Of a stretch of 64,000 nucleotides of DNA, positions 59,718 to 64,000 are shown piece after piece. This stretch comes from Bradyrhizobium sp. CSS354. Its GTDB lineage: Bacteria; Pseudomonadota; Alphaproteobacteria; Rhizobiales; Xanthobacteraceae. The notes beneath the pieces are model-generated. The model was not told the origin of the DNA. It saw only the letters and a list, made by a program, of their open reading frames with translations, and did not search any database. The position numbers and the translations under genes are program-made. Positions within the stretch are counted from its first letter, which is position 1, and every line of letters starts with the position of its first letter. The stretch spans positions 1-64,000 of the forward strand of contig NZ_JAACFU010000012.1 of the NCBI RefSeq assembly GCF_029051725.1, read 5' to 3'.

Positions 59718-61414
59718 GGCGCTTTCCGCGCCGGCCGGATCGGTGCTGACAGCTTGTCGGTACGGTCGCGCTCGGTCATATCCTCGACCGTCTCCATCGG
59801 CGCGGTCAGCTCGTAGACATAGGAGACATCGGTGAAATAGCGCTTGGCGGTGCCGCCGAGCGCCTCGGGCGCGACGCGGTCGAGCAGGATCAGGCCGAAA
59901 TCGGAATCGGGGCGGCGCGTCGCTTCGCTGGTGTTGAACTCCTCCCAGCGGAAATAGAAGACCTCGCCGGCCCCCTCGTTCGTCACCGTCCAATTGGCAG
60001 TGATGTGCGGATGCTTGCCGACCAGCGACAGGCCCTCGTCGGAGTGCGAGGCGAGCTCGAAGAACAGCAGCGACAGGCTCTGCGCCGCGCGCGCGCTGAC
60101 TGCGATATCAGGACCGGTAACGGCGATGCGGTCGGCATGCGGAATGGCGCGCGCCTCGAACAGGCCCTTCAGCTTGACGCCCTGCCATTGGCTCTCGCTG
60201 AGCAACGAGACGACATTGGACATGGCGTGGATGCGCCCGATCAGGAGCTCGCGCGCGACATCGATGTCGGAGCCATGGCGCAGCGTGCGGGTCACGATCG
60301 ACTGGATCACCGCCAGGATGTTCTTAACCCGATGGTTGAGCTCGTCGATGACAGCCGTCAGCCGGCGCTCGAAGCCGATTCTGACCTGGATTTCCCGGCT
60401 GAGCCGCAAATTGTTGTAGGCGACATAGCCGAACAGGCCGCACACCATCGCGGTGATCGCAAAGCCGATCGCCGCCACGATGATCGCAGTCTGCTCGGCG
60501 CGGCGCGCCGAATTGGTCTTGGCGTAATAGCCGAGCTGCCAGTCGCGACCACCGAAGCTCACCGTGCGCGTCGCCGACGGCGCCGCCCCATCGGCTGCCG
60601 TCGTTCTGGCCGAGACCACGCCTTGATCGTTGGCGACGAGCTCGCCGCCCTCCCGGCGCGGATCCTTCAGCGCGACCGCGAACAAAGACATGTCGTCGTT
60701 GGTCAGCATCAGGGAAGAGAGCTCGTAGGAAAATGTGATGAAGCCCGCCGGCTCCGTTGCGCCCTCGGGGATGACGGGAGCGGCCACAATGATGCCGATC
60801 GGCCCGTCGCCTCGCAGGAGGGCAACCGGTTCTGAGGCAACCGATCTCTTCTCCACTCTGGCGCGCGTCAGCATGGCGCTGCGCACCTGATCCTGGTCGT
60901 AACTGCGGCCGGGCAGCCCCTTGGTCTCGTTGCTGCGCGGCTCGAGATCCAGCAGCACGTCGATCGGCTGGGTGACACCTGCCGGATCGATCGGCTTGTC
61001 GTCATAGGTGCGGATTCGCGGATTGGGGAAGCCGGCGCTCGCGATGGCGGTCTGCGCTGCGGCAAGCTCGTTCGGTTTGAGGCGGGCAACCCAGCCCGCC
61101 ACCACGAAATCGGTCTTGAAGGCGTAGATGGCCGAGCGCAACGGCTCGAGCATGTTGGGCTTGAGCACCGACGGCGCCCGGAACAGACCGGAGGCAACCC
61201 GCGCGAGAAGTTCGCGCTCGGTGAGCCGGTCCTGGACCAGGCTCGCATGGACGTCGATCGCGCGCGCCAGCGCGATCCGGTCCAGCGCCAGCTCCTGGTC
61301 GTGGACGCGATAAGCCGCGAGCCCGGAGAGCAGGGCTCCGAGAAGAGCAATGAAGCCGATGATGAAACCCAGCCTGACCACGCGACTACTCAGGCGAAAG
61401 CAGGAGGTCGGCAA
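59714..61414 (-). CDS. CHASE-domain sensor of the HRXXN (HWE/HisKA_2) kinase family, degenerate ATP-binding site
   Basis: A 566-residue protein: TM1 (~15-35), CHASE periplasmic domain (~60-295; LARVASGLFRAPSVLKPNML, AGWVARLKP, PAGFITFSYELS), TM2 (~308-333), then the dimerisation domain with the HRXXN signature ELNHRVKN (His 361). The catalytic domain departs from the HWE pattern: where N-box HELATNAAKYG is normal it reads FFELASHSDEGLS, while the WEE of FRWEEF and DFGLILLDRV remain. Either an unusual kinase or an inactive one. HRXXN kinases control the general stress response through PhyR. Transcribed alone. Confidence 0.82.
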   Translation of the reverse strand: MPTSCFRLSSRVVRLGFIIGFIALLGALLSGLAAYRVHDQELALDRIALARAIDVHASLVQDRLTERELLARVASGLFRAPSVLKPNMLEPLRSAIYAFKTDFVVAGWVARLKPNELAAAQTAIASAGFPNPRIRTYDDKPIDPAGVTQPIDVLLDLEPRSNETKGLPGRSYDQDQVRSAMLTRARVEKRSVASEPVALLRGDGPIGIIVAAPVIPEGATEPAGFITFSYELSSLMLTNDDMSLFAVALKDPRREGGELVANDQGVVSARTTAADGAAPSATRTVSFGGRDWQLGYYAKTNSARRAEQTAIIVAAIGFAITAMVCGLFGYVAYNNLRLSREIQVRIGFERRLTAVIDELNHRVKNILAVIQSIVTRTLRHGSDIDVARELLIGRIHAMSNVVSLLSESQWQGVKLKGLFEARAIPHADRIAVTGPDIAVSARAAQSLSLLFFELASHSDEGLSLVGKHPHITANWTVTNEGAGEVFYFRWEEFNTSEATRRPDSDFGLILLDRVAPEALGGTAKRYFTDVSYVYELTAPMETVEDMTERDRTDKLSAPIRPARKAP

Positions 61415-61636
61415 TAAACACGGAGCATATGGACGCCGCTCGAACGGGCACGTGCCGAAACAGGGTGAACCCCAATGGCCGAGATAATGGAGGAGGAGGC
61501 ATCGATACGCAACTTGGGTCGCCTGAAAAGCTCAAATCCGCCCAGCCGATGGTCCGGCCGGGACGGACTTGCTCCGGGCACCGGAGGTAATCAATCGCCG
61601 TGACCGAAATTTGTTCCGCGGACACGACTCTGCCCA

Positions 61637-61660
61637 AGGCGTTAACGGGGGGAAACGCCT
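61637..61660 (-). terminator. hairpin downstream of ureG
   Basis: AGGCGTT and AACGCCT pair around a 10-base loop, 20 bases after the ureG stop. No T-tract follows, so it may be a stabilising hairpin rather than an intrinsic terminator. Confidence 0.4.
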
Positions 61661-61680
61661 GCGTTAGGTCGTCGCGCCGG

Positions 61681-62304
61681 TCAGCCGGCCCGTTTCAAGC
61701 CGCCTTTGGCCTCAATGAAGCCGATGATGCGGTCCAGCCCCTGGCTCTTCTTCAGATTGGTCATGACGAACGGTCGCTCGCCGCGCATGCGCCTGGCGTC
61801 CGTCTCCATCTTTTCCAGGGAAGCGCCGACATAGGGCGCCAAGTCGATCTTGTTGATGACAAGGAGGTCGGACCGGGTGATGCCGGGGCCGCCCTTGGAC
61901 GGGATCTTGTCGCCGGCCGCCACGTCGATGACGTAAATGGTGAGATCGGCAAGCTCCGGGGAAAAAGTGGCAGCGAGGTTATCACCGCCGGATTCGATCA
62001 GCACGAGATCGAGCCCGGGAAACTTGGCGCGCATATCCGCCACCGCGGCGAGATTCATCGAGGCATCCTCGCGGATCGCGGTGTGCGGGCAGCCGCCGGT
62101 CTCGACCCCGGCAATGCGATCCGGCGTCAGCGAGCCCGAGCGTACCAGGAATTCCGCATCCCATTTGGTGTAGATGTCGTTGGTGATCGCGGCGATGTCG
62201 TAGCGCTCGCGCATGGTCTTGCAGAGCAGGTCCATCAGCGCGGTCTTGCCCGATCCGACCGGACCGCCGACACCGACACGCAAGGGGCCGTGGGAAGTAG
62301 GCAT
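61681..62304 (-). CDS. ureG: urease accessory GTPase
   Basis: A 207-residue SIMIBI GTPase from ATG 62304. P-loop VGVGGPVGSGKTALMDLL, ITNDIYTKWDAEFL, the metal-binding GVETGGCPHTAIREDAS (Cys-Pro-His), ESGGDNLAATFSPELAD and NKIDLA are all present. UreG couples GTP hydrolysis to nickel delivery to apo-urease with UreD/F/E. The upstream frame to 62559 runs through the repeat and is not coding. Last gene of the urease unit in the window. Confidence 0.96.
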   Translation of the reverse strand: MPTSHGPLRVGVGGPVGSGKTALMDLLCKTMRERYDIAAITNDIYTKWDAEFLVRSGSLTPDRIAGVETGGCPHTAIREDASMNLAAVADMRAKFPGLDLVLIESGGDNLAATFSPELADLTIYVIDVAAGDKIPSKGGPGITRSDLLVINKIDLAPYVGASLEKMETDARRMRGERPFVMTNLKKSQGLDRIIGFIEAKGGLKRAG

Positions 62305-62320
62305 TGAGTGTTTCCTATCG

Positions 62321-62443
62321 TCGTCCTGGCGAAAGCCAGGACCCATTACCACTGAACCCCGATTGTCACGGCACGCTGGAGCCACATCTGTGCATAGCCA
62401 CGCGCACTCGTGGTTATGGGTCCTGGCTTTCGCCAGGACGACG
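62321..62443. repeat. family B palindromic element inside the urease operon
   Basis: TCGTCCTGGCGAAAGCCAGG...ACCCATTAC and TTATGGGTCCTGGCTTTCGC...AGGACGACG; 26-base inverted arms that occupy almost the whole ureF-ureG gap. Confidence 0.85.
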
Positions 62444-62464
62444 ATGGAAAGCTGCGCACCCCGC

Positions 62465-63187
62465 TCATGACCGAAACAGCCGCGTATATTGCGTCTCGTG
62501 CCGCAGGCTGGCGAGGTCGGCGCGAAACGTCGCGCCGCCGAGATCGTCCAGCGTCGCATTCAGCGCACGATTTGCAGTCCCGGCAACCGCGGCTTCCAGC
62601 CTCACCAGCACGCGCTGGCTGTCGGTCTGGCCGAGCGGAACGAGCCGGCTGGCCGCGGAAATCCAGTTCGAGACCAGCGCATGCAGGAAGGCGTGCAGCG
62701 TCGGCGCCAGCGGCACGCCGTGCATCGCGGCGACCACGCCAACAGCAACGGGATAGACCAACGGCGTGCGGCACGACGCAACCATGGCATCCAGCCCGTC
62801 GGCATCCCACGCGGCGCGGGCGATGTCGATGAAGGCACGGCCCTGCGATGTCGTCTCCAGCTGCCGCTCGCGCGACGGCACGAAGGCCGCGGCGAGCTCG
62901 GCGATATCGCTCAAGGTGTCGCCCTCGCCCGCTTCAGTGGCGCGATAGGCGTGGACCAGAAAGGTCGCATCGCAGAAGCCCGAGCCATCGCGAAGCATCG
63001 CATCGAGCCAGTCCGCCAGCGACGCGGTGTCGGTGATGTCGCCGGCCTCGACCGCCCATTCGATGCCGCTCGAGTAGGAAAAGCCCCCGACGGGAAACGC
63101 GGGCGACAGCCAGGTCATCAGCCGGTACAGCGCCGCCGCCTCGCGCTCCGCGAGGTCGCGGGCCGCGACCGGCTCATTTGTGGTCAT
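62465..63187 (-). CDS. ureF: urease accessory protein UreF
   Basis: A 240-residue helical protein: LYRLMTWLSPAFPVGGFSYSSGIEW, SGFCDATFLVHAYRA, SQGRAFIDIARAAW, YPVAVGVVAAMHGVPL and LHALVSNWISAASRLVPLGQTDSQRVL match UreF. It bridges urease-UreD and UreG. ATG 63187 is used (ATG 63193 is near); the ORF extends to 63379 only because the His-rich end of ureE read in this frame has no stop. Start overlaps ureE by 14 bases. Confidence 0.94.
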   Translation of the reverse strand: MTTNEPVAARDLAEREAAALYRLMTWLSPAFPVGGFSYSSGIEWAVEAGDITDTASLADWLDAMLRDGSGFCDATFLVHAYRATEAGEGDTLSDIAELAAAFVPSRERQLETTSQGRAFIDIARAAWDADGLDAMVASCRTPLVYPVAVGVVAAMHGVPLAPTLHAFLHALVSNWISAASRLVPLGQTDSQRVLVRLEAAVAGTANRALNATLDDLGGATFRADLASLRHETQYTRLFRS

Positions 63188-63800
63188 GAGCATGCTTGTG
63201 GCCGTGGTCATGGTCGGGGTGATCGCAATGCTCGTCGTGGTGGTGATGGTGAGCGTGACCGTCGCCATGTGCGGCATGACCATGGTGGTGATCATGACCG
63301 TGATGATCATGATGATCATCGTGGCCATGATCGTGATGCGCGTGGTCGTCGTGTCCATGGGCATGACCGGCATCGGCATAGGCGCCGCCCTCGGGATCGA
63401 ACGGCGCCTCGATCTCGATCACGCGCGCGCCGAGGCCCTTCACCATGGCTTCGATGACGTGGTCGCGGCGGATGCGCAGGCCCTTGGCCATGATCTGCGT
63501 CGGCAGATGGCGATTGCCGAGATGCCAGCCGACGCGAATGAGGTGGTGCGGATCGTGGCCGCGGATCTCAAGCAGCGGCTCGGGTGCCGCGACCACTTCC
63601 ACCAGGCGGCCATCCTCCAGCACCAGCGCATCGCCGCCGCGCAGCGCGACGGCATTCTCCAGGTCGAGCAGGAACTCGAGCCCCCGCGTCCCCGTCATCG
63701 CCATGCGGCGGCGGTGTCGATCGTCGAAATCGAGCACGACCGTATCCGCCGGCGCTTCCGCGAAGCGGTGTTGTCCCCTGACCTGCGTCGCCCGGATCAT
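63174..63800 (-). CDS. ureE: urease accessory protein UreE with long His-rich tail
   Basis: A 208-residue nickel chaperone. The N-terminal domain has VVLDFDDRHRRRMAMTGTRGLEFLLDL, the metal-binding middle has GWHLGNRHLPTQI, and the last 63 residues hold 32 histidines plus Asp/Gly, ending HKHAHDHK. The tail should bind several nickel ions. ATG 63800 has GGGGTAA 9 bases upstream. It starts 14 bases after the ABM gene ends and overlaps ureF. Confidence 0.95.
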   Translation of the reverse strand: MIRATQVRGQHRFAEAPADTVVLDFDDRHRRRMAMTGTRGLEFLLDLENAVALRGGDALVLEDGRLVEVVAAPEPLLEIRGHDPHHLIRVGWHLGNRHLPTQIMAKGLRIRRDHVIEAMVKGLGARVIEIEAPFDPEGGAYADAGHAHGHDDHAHHDHGHDDHHDHHGHDHHHGHAAHGDGHAHHHHHDEHCDHPDHDHGHKHAHDHK

Positions 63801-63814
63801 GCGCTTTTACCCCG

Positions 63815-64000
63815 TTACCGTGTCTCGACCTTCTCGGGCGTGATCACTTCGATTTTTGGCGGCGCCGTAAAACACTTCACCGCGACGCGGCCGAACGTCT
63901 TCATGTGCTCCATGGCGCGATGCGGCACCAGCGCCTCGGCATTCTCCCACTGCTCGACGAACACCATCTTGGCGGGATCGGTGACGCTCTCGTGCAAATC
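63815..64000 (-). CDS. antibiotic biosynthesis monooxygenase (ABM) domain protein, 5' end outside window
   Basis: The C-terminal 62 residues are in view, open to the last base. ABM pattern: LHESVTDPAKMVFVEQWENAEAL and PHRAMEHMKTFGRV, ending VITPEKVETR. ABM proteins are small dimeric quinol or heme monooxygenases. The stop is 14 bases from the ureE start, so it is probably co-transcribed with the urease accessory genes. Confidence 0.75.
   Translation of the reverse strand, partial: DLHESVTDPAKMVFVEQWENAEALVPHRAMEHMKTFGRVAVKCFTAPPKIEVITPEKVETR

Noticed and set aside
62305..62559. 85-residue N-terminal extension of UreG
   Set aside because: It runs through the family B repeat, and the conserved UreG start is ATG 62304.
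63188..63379. 64-residue N-terminal extension of UreF, rich in Met/Thr/Ile
   Set aside because: Produced by reading the CAT/CAC-rich ureE tail in another frame. The UreF family start is at 63187 or 63193.
63174..63380. Possible microsatellite or CRISPR-like array of short CATGATC-type units
   Set aside because: The periodicity is codon-level His/Asp/Gly repetition in the UreE tail; there are no spacers or conserved direct repeats.

Overview
The window reads as a chromosomal segment of a Bradyrhizobium-like alphaproteobacterium (order Hyphomicrobiales). The grounds are high-GC coding bias with long antisense shadow frames, the gene sets DUF1465, DUF1192, DUF2849, DUF934, DUF2865, DUF459 and OpgC, a TfdA-alpha-like dioxygenase, GGAAC-N16/17-CGTT promoters of the EcfG general stress sigma factor, and many intergenic palindromic repeats. 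I see no phage, insertion sequence, CRISPR array, rRNA or tRNA. Genus placement is inference.

Layout. 0-12 kb: a SEL1-repeat protein cut by the left edge, an inositol monophosphatase, a stand-alone AAA ATPase, an RND efflux pump with its lipoprotein adaptor, a CFA-synthase-like methyltransferase, a MotA/MotB-like pair with a GNAT gene, and two tail-overlapping small genes. 12-24 kb: an ABC exporter, ribosomal protein L31 with a clear promoter and terminator, DUF1465 and DUF1192, a possible small RNA or micro-ORF, a quinone oxidoreductase, two c-di-GMP enzymes, GalU and the start of a lytic transglycosylase. 24-37 kb: an SGNH-fold protein lacking catalytic Ser and His, a CsbD-like stress protein, two divergent SDRs, the TfdA-like dioxygenase, YqgE, a DsbD N-domain protein, a flippase, a TauE/SafE exporter, BdhA with a patatin lipase, and a CAP lipoprotein.

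37-49 kb holds complete assimilatory sulfate reduction. A nine-gene minus-strand unit (cysG, DUF2849, cysI, DUF934, cysH, sbp, cysT, cysW, cysA) faces cysD-cysNC on the plus strand. The two predicted promoters between them have overlapping 5' ends and share a candidate operator. Sulfate is imported by Sbp-CysTWA, activated by CysD/CysN(C), reduced by CysH and then by siroheme-dependent CysI, whose siroheme is supplied by CysG.

49-64 kb: malate synthase G, a 51-residue membrane protein found by hand, a chemoreceptor whose first transmembrane segment is split by a frameshift, and an envelope/stress island (DUF2865, L,D-transpeptidase, AI-2E-type transporter, YqjD-like and holin-like proteins). 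Predicted EcfG promoters drive the 51-residue gene and the island. Then come OpgC, a TetR regulator, a CHASE sensor of the HRXXN/HWE kinase family, and the urease accessory genes ureG, ureF and ureE, with part of an ABM-domain gene at the right edge.

Most intergenic gaps contain 80-150 bp inverted-repeat elements of several families, one of them inside the urease operon. The most interesting signals are the EcfG-promoter cluster close to an HRXXN-type sensor, the face-to-face cys promoters, the catalytically stripped SGNH protein, the chemoreceptor frameshift and the repeat mosaic. I did not find a clearly new defence or biosynthetic system.
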